Shown one piece after another: positions 43,959-52,415 of a DNA stretch of 64,000 bases. The notes beneath the pieces were generated by a model. The model had not been told where the DNA came from and did not search any database. It saw nothing but the letters and a program-made list of their open reading frames with translations. The DNA comes from Solirubrum puertoriconensis (GTDB lineage Bacteria > Bacteroidota > Bacteroidia > Cytophagales > Hymenobacteraceae). The position numbers and the translations under genes were made by a program. The stretch covers positions 767,712 through 831,711 of the forward strand of contig NZ_LNAL01000007.1 of NCBI RefSeq assembly GCF_001483135.1, in the 5' to 3' direction. Every line of letters starts with the position of its first letter. The stretch's first letter is position 1.

Positions 43959-45188
43959 TTAATCGATAATTGGGTGGCGCTTAAACTCGTGGTTACGATC
44001 GAAGTAGTAACGCAAGGTTTGGTGCTCGCGCCAGGGGCTAGCGCCCAGCAGCTGCACCAGCGCCATCATCTTGGGGTTAAAGTCGCCGATCCAGTTCATC
44101 ACGGTATGGGTGTAGGGTACGCCCCCGGGTTTCTGGATGATCTGAGACGATGCATGGATCATGGCCGCCTCTACCCCTTTGCGCTGATGTTCGGGAACTA
44201 CCCCGAATACCACACCAAACATCGTCTTGACGGTGTTGCGCAATTGGTGGTACTTGAACTGCACTTTCTGCCACCAACCCAACTTGCCGTTGAAATGGCG
44301 AAGTATTTCGTTGATTTCGGGGAGGCTAATGAAAAAGGACACGGGTTTGTCGTCGTAATAACCAAACCACACCAACTTCTCGTCGAGGATATCGAGCATG
44401 CTCTTCATGAGCTTTATCGATGCTTCCTCCGACATGGGCTTAACCCCGTGTTTTACCCAGGCTTTGTTGTAGACCTCGCGGAAATCGGCGGCGTACCGGC
44501 GCCACTCCTGCCGCCGCATGTACCGGAACGAGTAGCGCGGATCCTGCGCAATGCGGTCGGCCCGTTTGGCAATGCTTGGATGCAGTTCTCCTTCTATTGG
44601 GCGGAAGAACGTTACCTGCTTATAGAACGTCTGAAAACCGTAGTTGTGCAGCAGCTGCACGTAGTACTCCGGGTTGTAGGCAGCGCCATAAATCGGCGAG
44701 CCGAAGTTGTCGGTGAGCAAGCCCCACCACTTATCCCGGTCGCCGAAGTTGACGGGGCCATCCATGCCCTCGATGCCGCGGGTGGCTAGCCAGTCGCGGC
44801 AGGCATCGAGCAATAGATTTGCGGCTGCTTGGTCGTTGATGCACTCAAAAAAACCCATTCCGCCGATTTTACGGAAGATTCCCTTGGTTGAAAACGACTT
44901 GCTCTCGCCTTCGCTTTCGGCAAGGGCAGTATCCGGCTCCGATGGAAAGGCGGCTTCGCGGTTAATAAATGCCGCCACACGGCCGATGGTATTACCCGTG
45001 TTATCGAGGAGCAGCCACCGGGTGCACTCTCCGTTGCGGAAAAGCTTGTTCTTGGCGGGGTCGAACACCGAGCTGACGTCCTGGTCGAGCGGGCGAATGT
45101 AGTTCGGATCGTTGGCGTAGATGACGCGGGGCGGAAACTCCAGGAATTCGCGGGCTTGAGCCGGCGTAGAAACTTCAACAAGCTGCAT
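43959..45188 (-). CDS. GNAT-like hypothetical protein
   Basis: A 409-residue protein of a Bacteroidota family with an acyl-CoA acyltransferase-like (double GNAT) fold. I chose ATG 45188 (MQLVEVSTPAQAREFLEFP); a longer start at 45230 adds an unlikely hydrophobic peptide. Landmarks are FINREAAF, GGMGFFECINDQAAA, GPVNFGDRDKWWGLL and RKGVEAAMIHASSQII, where the last resembles an acetyl-CoA loop. No substrate is known. A long antisense frame opposite it is a codon-bias shadow. Confidence 0.75.
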   Translation of the reverse strand: MQLVEVSTPAQAREFLEFPPRVIYANDPNYIRPLDQDVSSVFDPAKNKLFRNGECTRWLLLDNTGNTIGRVAAFINREAAFPSEPDTALAESEGESKSFSTKGIFRKIGGMGFFECINDQAAANLLLDACRDWLATRGIEGMDGPVNFGDRDKWWGLLTDNFGSPIYGAAYNPEYYVQLLHNYGFQTFYKQVTFFRPIEGELHPSIAKRADRIAQDPRYSFRYMRRQEWRRYAADFREVYNKAWVKHGVKPMSEEASIKLMKSMLDILDEKLVWFGYYDDKPVSFFISLPEINEILRHFNGKLGWWQKVQFKYHQLRNTVKTMFGVVFGVVPEHQRKGVEAAMIHASSQIIQKPGGVPYTHTVMNWIGDFNPKMMALVQLLGASPWREHQTLRYYFDRNHEFKRHPIID

Positions 45189-45474
45189 GCAGGTCTGCTG
45201 AACAATGGTCAGAAGCACGAAGTAACGCAAAACCCGGCTTACGTAGCACTGAGGCTACCGAGCGACAAAGCCCGGCTTTGTACTTCGATTTCTTTGCTTA
45301 CCTTTACCGCACCAAAACTATTCTTTCGCGCCCTGTCGGCTTCGGCCGATGGGGCGTTGAATTTTTAGGGGGTGTACAACTTGGGGCCAAAAGATTGACC
45401 CTAGGTCGCCATGGTTTAGTTTGCTTTAAGCAGCATGAACCAGCCCGCCTCCCCATTAGCTTGCGACTACACAA
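45189..45474. other. Intergenic region upstream of the GNAT-like gene
   Basis: About 290 bases holding the promoter region of the minus-strand GNAT-like gene. CAAAACTA near 45312 reads TAGTTTTG on the minus strand and fits the -7 consensus, but no -33 box is seen at the right spacing. No gene is supported. Confidence 0.4.
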
Positions 45475-45504
45475 AAAAGGCCTGAGCACACGCCCAGGCC
45501 TTTT
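45475..45504 (-). terminator. Intrinsic terminator after the low-complexity protein gene
   Basis: AAAAGGCCTG (45475-45484) is inverted at 45495-45504. On the minus strand the stem is followed by a T-run, 24 bases after the stop of the Gly-rich gene. Confidence 0.85.
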
Positions 45505-45527
45505 ACTATGAATTTGATACTGGCAGG

Positions 45528-46418
45528 TTAGCGACGGTCGCGGTCGTCGTCGCCTTCAAACCAATCGGCGATGCGGCCGAAGAAACCGCGGTGCTCCCGG
45601 TCGCGGTCGTTGTCCCGGTCGTAGTTGTCGTTGTCGCGGTTGCTGCGGTAACGGCTGTTCTCGTCGTAGCGCGAGTCGATGTAGTCGCTGCCGTAGTTCG
45701 AACGGCCGCTGCCCATACTGCCCATGTTGCTGCTACCGCCGTAGCCGCCCATACCGCCGCGGTTCATACCGCCTCCACGGTTGTAATCATCATCGCGGTC
45801 GTAATTGCTCATGCCGCCGCGGTTCATACCGCCTTGGCTTCCATAGCCACCTTGCATGCCGCTTTGGTTGCCGTAGCTGCCACCCGAGTAGTTGTTACCG
45901 GAGTTGTAGCCTTGCGAGGAGCCGTAACCGGAACCTCCGTAGTTGGAAGAGTTGCCGTACGATGACGAGCCTCCACTACGCCGGTCGTTATCGTAGTTAC
46001 CCATACTGCCCATGTTGCTGCTACCGCTGTAGCCACCCATGTTGCCACGGTTGCTCATGCCACCTCGGTTATAATCGTCGCGGTCGTAATTGTTGCTGCC
46101 GCCGCGGTTCATGCCGCCTTGCATACCGCCCTGGTTGCCGAAGCGCCCTTGCTCGGAGTGCTGGTTCATGCCGCTGTAGCCGCCCTGCTGCCCATACGAT
46201 GACGACGATGACCCCGAGCCGGAGCTATAGCCATACCGGCCGCTTACGCCACGGGTGTTATCGTCGTCTTGGTTGTTGCGGCCACTGCCAAATTGGTTTT
46301 GGCCACGCTGATACTGGTCGTCGCCGTAGCGGTTGCGGTCCCGATTCTGGTAATCCGAGTTCTGATTGCGGCCGCGGTAGTCGCGGTCATCATCACGATG
46401 CTGATCGTAATTAGCCAT
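45528..46418 (-). CDS. Low-complexity Gly/Asn/Tyr/Arg/Asp-rich protein
   Basis: A 296-residue protein starting at ATG 46418 (MANYDQHRDDDRDYRGRN). Nearly all of it is disordered and built from degenerate repeats: MNRGG, YDRDDYNRGG, GGYGGSSNMGSMG and SSYG units. The two charged ends flank a Gly/Ser/Tyr core. The C-terminus RGFFGRIADWFEGDDDRDRR contains a short amphipathic aromatic motif similar to SWFGD-type stress proteins. No signal peptide is seen. Composition resembles phase-separating RNA- or DNA-binding proteins. Function unknown. Confidence 0.8.
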   Translation of the reverse strand: MANYDQHRDDDRDYRGRNQNSDYQNRDRNRYGDDQYQRGQNQFGSGRNNQDDDNTRGVSGRYGYSSGSGSSSSSYGQQGGYSGMNQHSEQGRFGNQGGMQGGMNRGGSNNYDRDDYNRGGMSNRGNMGGYSGSSNMGSMGNYDNDRRSGGSSSYGNSSNYGGSGYGSSQGYNSGNNYSGGSYGNQSGMQGGYGSQGGMNRGGMSNYDRDDDYNRGGGMNRGGMGGYGGSSNMGSMGSGRSNYGSDYIDSRYDENSRYRSNRDNDNYDRDNDRDREHRGFFGRIADWFEGDDDRDRR

Positions 46419-46732
46419 GGTGGGAATGTGTTTTGGTTGAACAATCAACTTATTACTGAGCTTAGCGCCTGATAGTTGCGCTTCAAGCGAAAATCGCCAC
46501 AGCGTACAACACGCTTGGCTAGGTACAGTCACCACCTGTGGCGAGATACAGCAAGCACGACCTAGGGCTTCCAGATCGACGACTTGGGCAAACGGGTTTG
46601 GAAAATTTGTTGCGTAGTATTTTTACGGTTTCGGCGCATATGTTGCCTTTTTCGGTCATTTTGCAGCCGCATTCATCTTTGCCCGCGCGGGCCTCGTATT
46701 ACCCCTTACCACACGCTGATTTGCTGCAGCTT
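46419..46732. other. Divergent intergenic region
   Basis: About 310 bases between the low-complexity gene and the FBPase-like gene. The FBPase-like frame is open back to a GTG at 46538, but that extension does not resemble the family and is T-rich, so it is treated as leader. No clear promoter pair was found. Confidence 0.4.
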
Positions 46733-47749
46733 ATGCTGAACGAAGACGACCTCGACGTACCCGTAGGCCTTACCCTCGAACGATACATCATGCAGAAGCA
46801 AAGCGAGCATCCGGCGGCCACCGGAGAGTTCTCGCAGCTGCTGCGCGACCTGGCTTTGGCGGCCAAGCTTGTGAACCACGAAGTAAACCAGGCCGGCCTG
46901 CCGCAGCTTAGCACCAACCTGCGGGCTGGCGCGGGGCACCGCACCGCCCAAACCCTCAGCGAAACTGGTCACGAGCGTTTCGCCCGCGCCCTGAGCCGTG
47001 GCAGCGAAGTATGCGCAGTGCTCTCGGAGCAACATGGCGGCCTGCAAAGCACGGGCAACAACCTAGGCACTTATGTGGTGGCGCTCGATGCCTTAGAAGG
47101 TGATACGAACAACGGCGTCAACATTGGCCTAGGCACGTTGTTCAGCATCTACCGTCGGGTATCGAGCTTGGGTACCCCGGCCACCGCCGACGATTTCTTG
47201 CAGGGTGGGCACAAGCTGGCGGCTGCTGGCTACGTGCTCTACGGCGCCAGCACGGTACTCGTGTATACTACCGGCCAAGGAGTGGCTGCCTTTACTTTTC
47301 AGCCGCTGCTGGGCGAGTTTTACCTCTCGCAGCCGCAGGTTACCATCCCAACTCAGAGCAACAACTACTCTTGCAACGAAGGCTTGGGCTTTCAGTACCC
47401 CGAGGCCATTCAGGCTTACCTCGCCGAGTGCAAGCAGCGCAGCTTCACTAGCCGCTACGTAGGTTCGTTGGTGGCCGATTTTCACCGCACGCTCTATATG
47501 GGCGGTGTATACCTCAGCCCCCCCTCGCATGTAGCGCCCGAGGGCTTCCTTAGTGTGGTTACCCACTGCCTGCCCTTAGCTTACTTGGTGGTGCAAGCCG
47601 GCGGGCTTGCCTCCACCGGTACCGAAGCCATGCTTGATGTACTACCTACGCACCTGCAACAATGCAGCCCGTTGTATATCGGCTCCCGCAACCTAGTAGA
47701 AGAGCTTACCAGCAAAATTCTGCAGCCGAGCTCGGCCAACGAAGCTTAA
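46733..47749 (+). CDS. Fructose-1,6-bisphosphatase class I-like protein with altered active site
   Basis: A 338-residue protein of the FBPase fold. ATG 46733 (MLNEDDLDVPVGLTLERYIM) gives the normal family length. Recognisable regions: ATGEFSQLLRDLALAAKLVN, NIGLGTLFSIYRR, AAGYVLYGASTVLVYTTG, TSRYVGSLVADFHR and GSRNLVEEL. The metal sites differ: the usual SEEN reads SEQHG, the usual DPLDGSSN reads DALEGDTN (second Asp to Glu), and the YECNPMA Glu region reads THCLPLA. It is therefore probably a paralog with reduced or different activity, not the housekeeping enzyme. Confidence refers to the fold. Confidence 0.85.
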   Translation: MLNEDDLDVPVGLTLERYIMQKQSEHPAATGEFSQLLRDLALAAKLVNHEVNQAGLPQLSTNLRAGAGHRTAQTLSETGHERFARALSRGSEVCAVLSEQHGGLQSTGNNLGTYVVALDALEGDTNNGVNIGLGTLFSIYRRVSSLGTPATADDFLQGGHKLAAAGYVLYGASTVLVYTTGQGVAAFTFQPLLGEFYLSQPQVTIPTQSNNYSCNEGLGFQYPEAIQAYLAECKQRSFTSRYVGSLVADFHRTLYMGGVYLSPPSHVAPEGFLSVVTHCLPLAYLVVQAGGLASTGTEAMLDVLPTHLQQCSPLYIGSRNLVEELTSKILQPSSANEA

Positions 47750-47756
47750 CGCAGAC

Positions 47757-47829
47757 TGGCGCTACCGCCACAGCAAAAGGGCCGCACCCAATGATTGGGT
47801 GCGGCCCTTTTGCTGTGGCGGTAGCGCCA
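47757..47829. terminator. Perfect 36-bp palindromic bidirectional terminator
   Basis: The arm at 47757-47792 is inverted without a single mismatch at 47794-47829, leaving a one-base centre. The stem includes AAAAGGGCCGC and its complement. It begins 7 bases after the FBPase-like stop and ends 5 bases before the convergent SDR stop, so it serves both genes. The length is extreme for an intrinsic terminator. Confidence 0.9.
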
Positions 47830-47834
47830 AGTAC

Positions 47835-48677
47835 CTACTCTGGAAAATCGGCAGAGTTGCCGAGTTCGGCCTGGCTTTCGAGCTCCTGCATAAGCGCAGT
47901 AAATTTTTCGCGGGCGCCGCGCACCGCAGCCTTGCCAATGGGCAGGTGCAACGGCGGGTTATCCTGTCGTACCAGGTCGTACATGATTTGGGCGGCGCGC
48001 TGCGGGTCGCCGGGCTGCTTACCGCTGTAGCCTTGAATACCCTTGAGGTTTTCGCCTACGGTAGCCTGGTAGTCGTCGATGGCGGTAGTAACCACATTGG
48101 CCGAGCGGCCGGCCCAATCGGTCCGGAAGCCGCTGGGCTCGATGTTGGTGACGTTGATGCCTAACGGCCCCACCTGCTGGGCAAGGCTTTCGCCAATTGC
48201 CTCGAGTGCAAACTTGCTGGCGTTGTAAACGCCTACGCCTGGGAACGTCTTAAGCCCACCAATGCTGGTGATATTGATGACGTGGCCGCTGCGGCGCTGG
48301 CGCAGGTGCGGCAAGGCCGCACGCAGCACGTGCAAGGGCCCGAACACATTCACATCGAATTGGCGCTGTACTTCCTCAGCCGAAATTTCCTCTATGCTGC
48401 CCAGCGAGCCGTAGCCCGCGTTGTTTACGATTACATCGAGGTGACCTAGGGCCTCGATGGCCCCGGCAACAGCCGCTTTCACCTGCGCCTCGTCGGTTAC
48501 GTCGCACACCAAGCCCACGCCATTTGGGGCAGACTTCTGCGTGAATTCTTCGGCTTGCTGAGCCTGGCGGAATGTAGCGGCTACTTTGTCGCCTTCCTGC
48601 AGCAGTAACTCGGCCAGGGCCGCGCCGAAACCGGTACTTACCCCGGTGATAAACCAATGCTTGGTTGAATTAGCCAT
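47835..48677 (-). CDS. Short-chain dehydrogenase/reductase
   Basis: A 280-residue classical SDR. The cofactor motif is TGVSTGFG at residues 11-18, NNAGYGSLG near 85, and the catalytic Ser/Tyr/Lys are in NITSIGG and VGVYNASKFALE. The family oxidises or reduces alcohols, sugars or steroids with NAD(P); this type is usually annotated as an oxidoreductase of unknown substrate. The residue after the second strand (TFRQ) favours NADP, which is weak evidence. The gene is convergent with the FBPase-like gene. Confidence 0.9.
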   Translation of the reverse strand: MANSTKHWFITGVSTGFGAALAELLLQEGDKVAATFRQAQQAEEFTQKSAPNGVGLVCDVTDEAQVKAAVAGAIEALGHLDVIVNNAGYGSLGSIEEISAEEVQRQFDVNVFGPLHVLRAALPHLRQRRSGHVINITSIGGLKTFPGVGVYNASKFALEAIGESLAQQVGPLGINVTNIEPSGFRTDWAGRSANVVTTAIDDYQATVGENLKGIQGYSGKQPGDPQRAAQIMYDLVRQDNPPLHLPIGKAAVRGAREKFTALMQELESQAELGNSADFPE

Positions 48678-48875
48678 TTATGGAGATGTAAAAAATGGGC
48701 AGTGTTGAAGTGCCTGCACGGGCACGTAGCGCTTTCAACTAGCTACACCCCCCTTAGGTTTTCGCTATCCTTGCCGCCAGCATTGTCACATCGGCTCTCG
48801 AAACAACTTCGTGACTCGGCCAAGACCAAAATAGCGCGCGGTCAGAATATAGCAGGCCAGCTCGGCAGGGCTAGG

Positions 48876-48883
48876 TAGCTTTG
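48876..48883 (+). promoter_or_regulatory. Bacteroidota -7 element for the YgjP-like gene
   Basis: TAGCTTTG matches TAnnTTTG and lies 66 bases before the chosen ATG. No -33 TTG is clear. Confidence 0.4.
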
Positions 48884-48949
48884 TGCACTGGCACCCATGC
48901 GGCACAAGGCTGCTCGCCTAGGTGCTTGCACTTGACGGTTACTTGCTGC

Positions 48950-49669
48950 ATGCCCCAATTACTCGTTGATAACCTCGCTGTTGAGGTTGTGCGCAAAAAC
49001 ATTCGCACGTTACGCCTCACTGTATATGCCCCCGATGGCCGCGTGCGGGTAGCGGTACCGCTGCGTACGCCCGAGGAAGACATCCGGCAGCTTGTGGTTG
49101 CCCGCGAACCTTGGATTCGGAAACACCAAGAACGTTTTCGGCAGCAAACCCGCCCATTACCGTTGCAGTACCAAGCCGGCGAAACACATTACTACCTAGG
49201 GCAGGCCTACACCCTGCAGCTGCATACCACTACGGGCACACCGCACATCGTGCTCGAGGGCTCTAACCTGCACTTGCACGAAAAGTCGGGTACTACCGCA
49301 CCGCAGCGCCAGCAGTTGCTAACTGCTTGGTACCGGGCCCGCCTGAAGGAGCAATTACCGATACTGTTGGCGCATTGGGAACCCATTGTGGGGGCGCAAG
49401 CACGCGAGTGGGGCGTGAAACAGATGAAAACCCGCTGGGGCACCTGCAACATTCGGGCAAAGCGCATTTGGCTTAATCTCGAGCTTGTAAAACACCCGCC
49501 GCACTGCCTCGCCTATGTGGTGGTACACGAGTTGGTGCACCTGCACGAACGCCTCCATAACAGCCGCTTTTGGGGCCTGATGGACGAATTTATGCCCAAC
49601 TGGCGGCAGTTCCGAAACGAGCTAAATCAACACTCCCTGCGGGCTGGCCACAGCCCCGATGCGTGCTAA
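48950..49669 (+). CDS. YgjP-type metallopeptidase (DUF45)
   Basis: A 239-residue protein of the M48-like YgjP/WLM family. The zinc motif HELVHLHERLHNSRFW carries HExxH and the downstream ligand region. Upstream are the family landmarks WIRKHQERF, YYLGQAY and MKTRWGTCNIRAKRIWLNLEL. Start is ATG 48950 (MPQLLVDNLAVEVV); the frame opens earlier but overlaps the promoter element. No signal peptide is seen. The cellular role is unknown in most bacteria. Confidence 0.88.
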   Translation: MPQLLVDNLAVEVVRKNIRTLRLTVYAPDGRVRVAVPLRTPEEDIRQLVVAREPWIRKHQERFRQQTRPLPLQYQAGETHYYLGQAYTLQLHTTTGTPHIVLEGSNLHLHEKSGTTAPQRQQLLTAWYRARLKEQLPILLAHWEPIVGAQAREWGVKQMKTRWGTCNIRAKRIWLNLELVKHPPHCLAYVVVHELVHLHERLHNSRFWGLMDEFMPNWRQFRNELNQHSLRAGHSPDAC

Positions 49670-49682
49670 GCACCTAGGGCGG

Positions 49683-50069
49683 CTAGCCCACCAACTGGGT
49701 GTACAAGCGGTCGAGAGCGGCGTTGGCGTCGGCGCACATGCCTGGGTGCACCGCCGAGGTTTGGATGATGGTACTGCGAGTGGCGGTTAGCCACCGGAAA
49801 CGCTCGGCTACGCCAAGCTGCCCAATGGGCCCGCCTTCTTTTCGGCCACGGCAAATGCGCTCGAATGAGCGCAGCCTTTCGTCCAAATCAGCTAGGTCCA
49901 GCTCGGCCCCCACAAACGCCCGCAGCCTAGCCTCGGGCACTTCGTAGCGGCAGGCCAAAAAGCCTTGGGCACGGCAGTACAGTATTACCCCTACGTTTAG
50001 AAACTCTTCGCGCTCTACGCGGGGTACCACGCGCAGCACGGCGTACTCAAACAAGTGCTTTTCGGGCAT
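49683..50069 (-). CDS. DUF3037 protein
   Basis: A 128-residue protein of unknown function matching DUF3037 (MPEKHLFEYAVLRVVPRVEREEFLNVGVILYCR-type opening, shown here in part). Start is ATG 50069, which lies 23 bases inside the 3' end of the HipA-like gene, so the two are translationally linked. DUF3037 genes are usually paired with a HipA-like kinase gene, as here, which implies a joint function. It may be an inhibitor or partner of the kinase, but that is inference. Confidence 0.8.
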   Translation of the reverse strand: MPEKHLFEYAVLRVVPRVEREEFLNVGVILYCRAQGFLACRYEVPEARLRAFVGAELDLADLDERLRSFERICRGRKEGGPIGQLGVAERFRWLTATRSTIIQTSAVHPGMCADANAALDRLYTQLVG

Positions 50070-50838
50070 TCTCAGCTTCCTGAACAAAGGTTTCGGATGC
50101 AGCCACGCGGTTTTCCAGGAACCGAACGTAGGCACTGCGTTGCTCATCGGGGCTGAGGTCGGGCTCGGTCAGCCAATCGTCGGGCACTAACGTTACAATG
50201 GCCCGGATGCGCTCTGGCGTTAGCACTTCCCGAAATTCAGCATTCACTTCGGCAAGTTGGCTGGCTTGCGGCAGCAACACGTGGTCTTTCACCTGCACAA
50301 AGCTTCGCCGGCTTACATCAGCCCAGCTGGGTCCGGTATGATGCACGTACAGCGCCGCGCCGTGGTCGATTAGCCACAGCTCTTTGTGCCACATCAGCAT
50401 GTTTGTGTTCCGGGCCGTACGGTCGACGTTAAGCGTGAGGCAATCGAGCCACACTACTTGCGACGCCAGCTTTGGGTCCAGCGTATTCACCAACGAGTCG
50501 TAGGTACTCGCACCCGCCAGGAAATGCAATCCTAGGTTAAGGCCTGTGCTAAAGCGCAGCAAGTCCTGAATTTCCTCGTCGGGTTCCGTTCGACCAAAGG
50601 CCTCGTCGAGCTGGCAGAACACCAGCTCCGGAATGCGCAAGCCAACTGCCCGGGCTATTTCGCCTACAATCAGCTCGGCAATTAGCGCCTTGGTGCCTTG
50701 CCCTGCACCTCTGAACTTGAGAACATACATGAAACCGTCGTCGGCTTCGACCAGCGCGGGCAGTGAGCCGCCTTCGCGCAGGGGCGTGACGTAGCGAACT
50801 ACCTCGACGTGTCGTAAGTGCAAATCTTCTTGGGGCAT
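50047..50838 (-). CDS. HipA-like kinase family protein
   Basis: A 263-residue protein with a HipA-like fold, starting at ATG 50838 (MPQEDLHLRHVEVVRYV). YVLKFRGAGQGTKALIAELIVGEIA holds a candidate ATP-binding Lys, VWLDCLTLNVDRTARNTNML the catalytic-loop-like Asp and Asn, and LWLIDHGAALY the metal-binding Asp-His-Gly (in place of the usual DFG-type motif). Canonical HipA is longer (about 440 residues), so this is a compact kinase. It overlaps the DUF3037 gene by 23 bases. Substrate unknown. Confidence 0.75.
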   Translation of the reverse strand: MPQEDLHLRHVEVVRYVTPLREGGSLPALVEADDGFMYVLKFRGAGQGTKALIAELIVGEIARAVGLRIPELVFCQLDEAFGRTEPDEEIQDLLRFSTGLNLGLHFLAGASTYDSLVNTLDPKLASQVVWLDCLTLNVDRTARNTNMLMWHKELWLIDHGAALYVHHTGPSWADVSRRSFVQVKDHVLLPQASQLAEVNAEFREVLTPERIRAIVTLVPDDWLTEPDLSPDEQRSAYVRFLENRVAASETFVQEAENARKALV

Positions 50839-51259
50839 GCAGAGCTCTAAAACGCAGCGCAAAGGACGTACAATGCGGCCAGTTTAACGCAGCTCTTCGG
50901 TATTTAGGTGCTTTGCCACACCATTTCGGCTTTACCTAGGTGGCCATAACCCAAGGCATCGACTTAAGCTACGGGCGAAATTCTGCATCCATCAATCAAC
51001 AGATTGCCCGCTTAGTAAACGCACCTAACCATGATGCACCCGTTTCCCTTGAGGTATAAGATTCAAGTTAAGTGTTACATGATTTGCTTAGCCCGGCCTA
51101 GGTGCATCAAGTTAAAAATCCCATCATCAGCTCGCTAAGGCGTTTTTGATGAATTGAGTGGCCATGCTTTTTCCTGACTGACAGCGCTTGGGCCCGGAGC
51201 TATTACCCGCCAAGCCCTTGTTACTACACGTAACAATGCCACTATCCGCTAACAACCTT
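50839..51259. other. Divergent intergenic region
   Basis: About 420 bases between the HipA-like gene and the heavy-metal-binding lipoprotein gene. Two CCTAGGTG sites occur (near 50936 and 51098). No gene, strong hairpin or full promoter pair was recognised. Confidence 0.4.
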
Positions 51260-52234
51260 ATGAAGCGCCTGCTGATACCATTGCTGGCTTCCGCCACTTT
51301 CCTGTGGGCTGCCTGCACCTCCAACGAATCATCCCCGGTAACAAGTGCCCCTGCTCAACCTGCCGCCGAAGAAGCCCACCAACACGGCGCGCACACCGAA
51401 CACGGCAACACGCAGCAACCTGCGGCCGAGCAGGCATACGCCTGCCCCATGCACCCCGATGTTACTAGCGACAAACCCGGCACCTGCCCTAAGTGCGGCA
51501 TGACACTGGTGCGCACAACCAATACTGCCACCCCTAGCTACCAGATGAACGTGGCCTTTACCCCGGCTCAACTTACAGCTGGCAAGCCCATAACCATGTC
51601 GTTCCGGCCCCAGGCCACAAACAATGCTGAAGCCCAGGTGCCGCTGGCTGTGGTACACGAAAAGAAGATGCACCTGATTATCGTGAGCCAGGATTTGTCG
51701 GAGTTCTACCACGAGCACCCTGAATTGCAAGCCTCGGGACGCTACGAGGTGCCATTCACGTTCAAAACGGGCGGGCCGTATGTGCTCTATCAGGATTACC
51801 AGCCCGAAGGCAGTAGCCACCAATTGGCCCGGCAGGAAGTAACTGTAGCTGGCCCGCGCAAACCGGCGTTCCAGTTCCGCAATGAGCAACTGCGTTGGCA
51901 ACAAAACGGCTACCAAGCGGTCTTGTCCTTCGACAAACCCACGAGCGTGGGCCAACCAACGACGGTATCGGTACAAGTAAGCCGCAACGGGCAGCCCGTT
52001 ACTGACCTAGACAATTACCTAGGAGCTAAAGGGCACATGGTTGTGATCAGCCAAAACACCGAGCAGTACCTGCATGTTCACCCGCAAGAAGCCCGAAGCA
52101 GCGCTGGCTCTGCTATTGGCTTCAACTCTGCCTTCGAGCAACCAGGTATTTACCGCGTATTCCTGCAGTTCAAGCATGCTGGTCAGGTCCAAACTGCGGA
52201 CTTCACTTTGAACGTGGTAACTGCAACTACTTAA
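51260..52234 (+). CDS. Heavy-metal-binding lipoprotein
   Basis: A 324-residue predicted lipoprotein. ATG 51260 (MKRLLIPLLASATFLWAAC) gives a lipobox with Cys19. A His-rich stretch (HQHGAHTEHGN) precedes a heavy-metal-binding domain AYACPMHPDVTSDKPGTCPK-CGM, the motif found with copper and cation pumps. The remainder is a beta-sandwich region rich in His (EFYHEHPEL, YLHVHPQEA) similar to periplasmic copper or cation carriers. It probably binds Cu or a related ion at the cell envelope. No metal pump gene is adjacent. Confidence 0.85.
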   Translation: MKRLLIPLLASATFLWAACTSNESSPVTSAPAQPAAEEAHQHGAHTEHGNTQQPAAEQAYACPMHPDVTSDKPGTCPKCGMTLVRTTNTATPSYQMNVAFTPAQLTAGKPITMSFRPQATNNAEAQVPLAVVHEKKMHLIIVSQDLSEFYHEHPELQASGRYEVPFTFKTGGPYVLYQDYQPEGSSHQLARQEVTVAGPRKPAFQFRNEQLRWQQNGYQAVLSFDKPTSVGQPTTVSVQVSRNGQPVTDLDNYLGAKGHMVVISQNTEQYLHVHPQEARSSAGSAIGFNSAFEQPGIYRVFLQFKHAGQVQTADFTLNVVTATT

Positions 52235-52269
52235 TCAAGATGGTTGCCAGACAGTGCTTTTTACAAGCA

Positions 52270-52306
52270 AAACACCCTTGCAAATCATTGATTTGCAAGG
52301 GTGTTT
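52270..52306 (-). terminator. Perfect 18-bp hairpin terminator
   Basis: The arm 52270-52287 is inverted at 52289-52306. On the minus strand it is followed by TTTTGCTTGT, ending the acyltransferase gene; it also lies 35 bases after the lipoprotein stop on the plus strand. Its sequence closely resembles the hairpin at 57282-57318. Confidence 0.8.
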
Positions 52307-52415
52307 GCAGGGCGCAGCGTATTTGATCCTTCGTACCGATGGCTCCACCGATAAGAAAAAGGTAGGAGTTGCCGGGTATCAAATCCAGGCGCACTTGCTG
52401 CCGTCAGTGGTTGCG

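Noticed and set aside
43974..44789. Plus-strand frame (271 codons) opposite the GNAT-like gene
   Set aside because: Its residues have no recognisable motifs and it mirrors the codon pattern of the minus-strand gene.
45591..46414. Repeats in the Gly-rich gene considered as a CRISPR array or tandem DNA repeat
   Set aside because: The units are protein-level repeats of unequal length with no constant DNA repeat or unique spacers. No CRISPR array was seen anywhere in the window.
46538..46732. N-terminal extension of the FBPase-like protein from GTG 46538
   Set aside because: The extra 65 residues do not fit the family and the normal family start aligns with ATG 46733.
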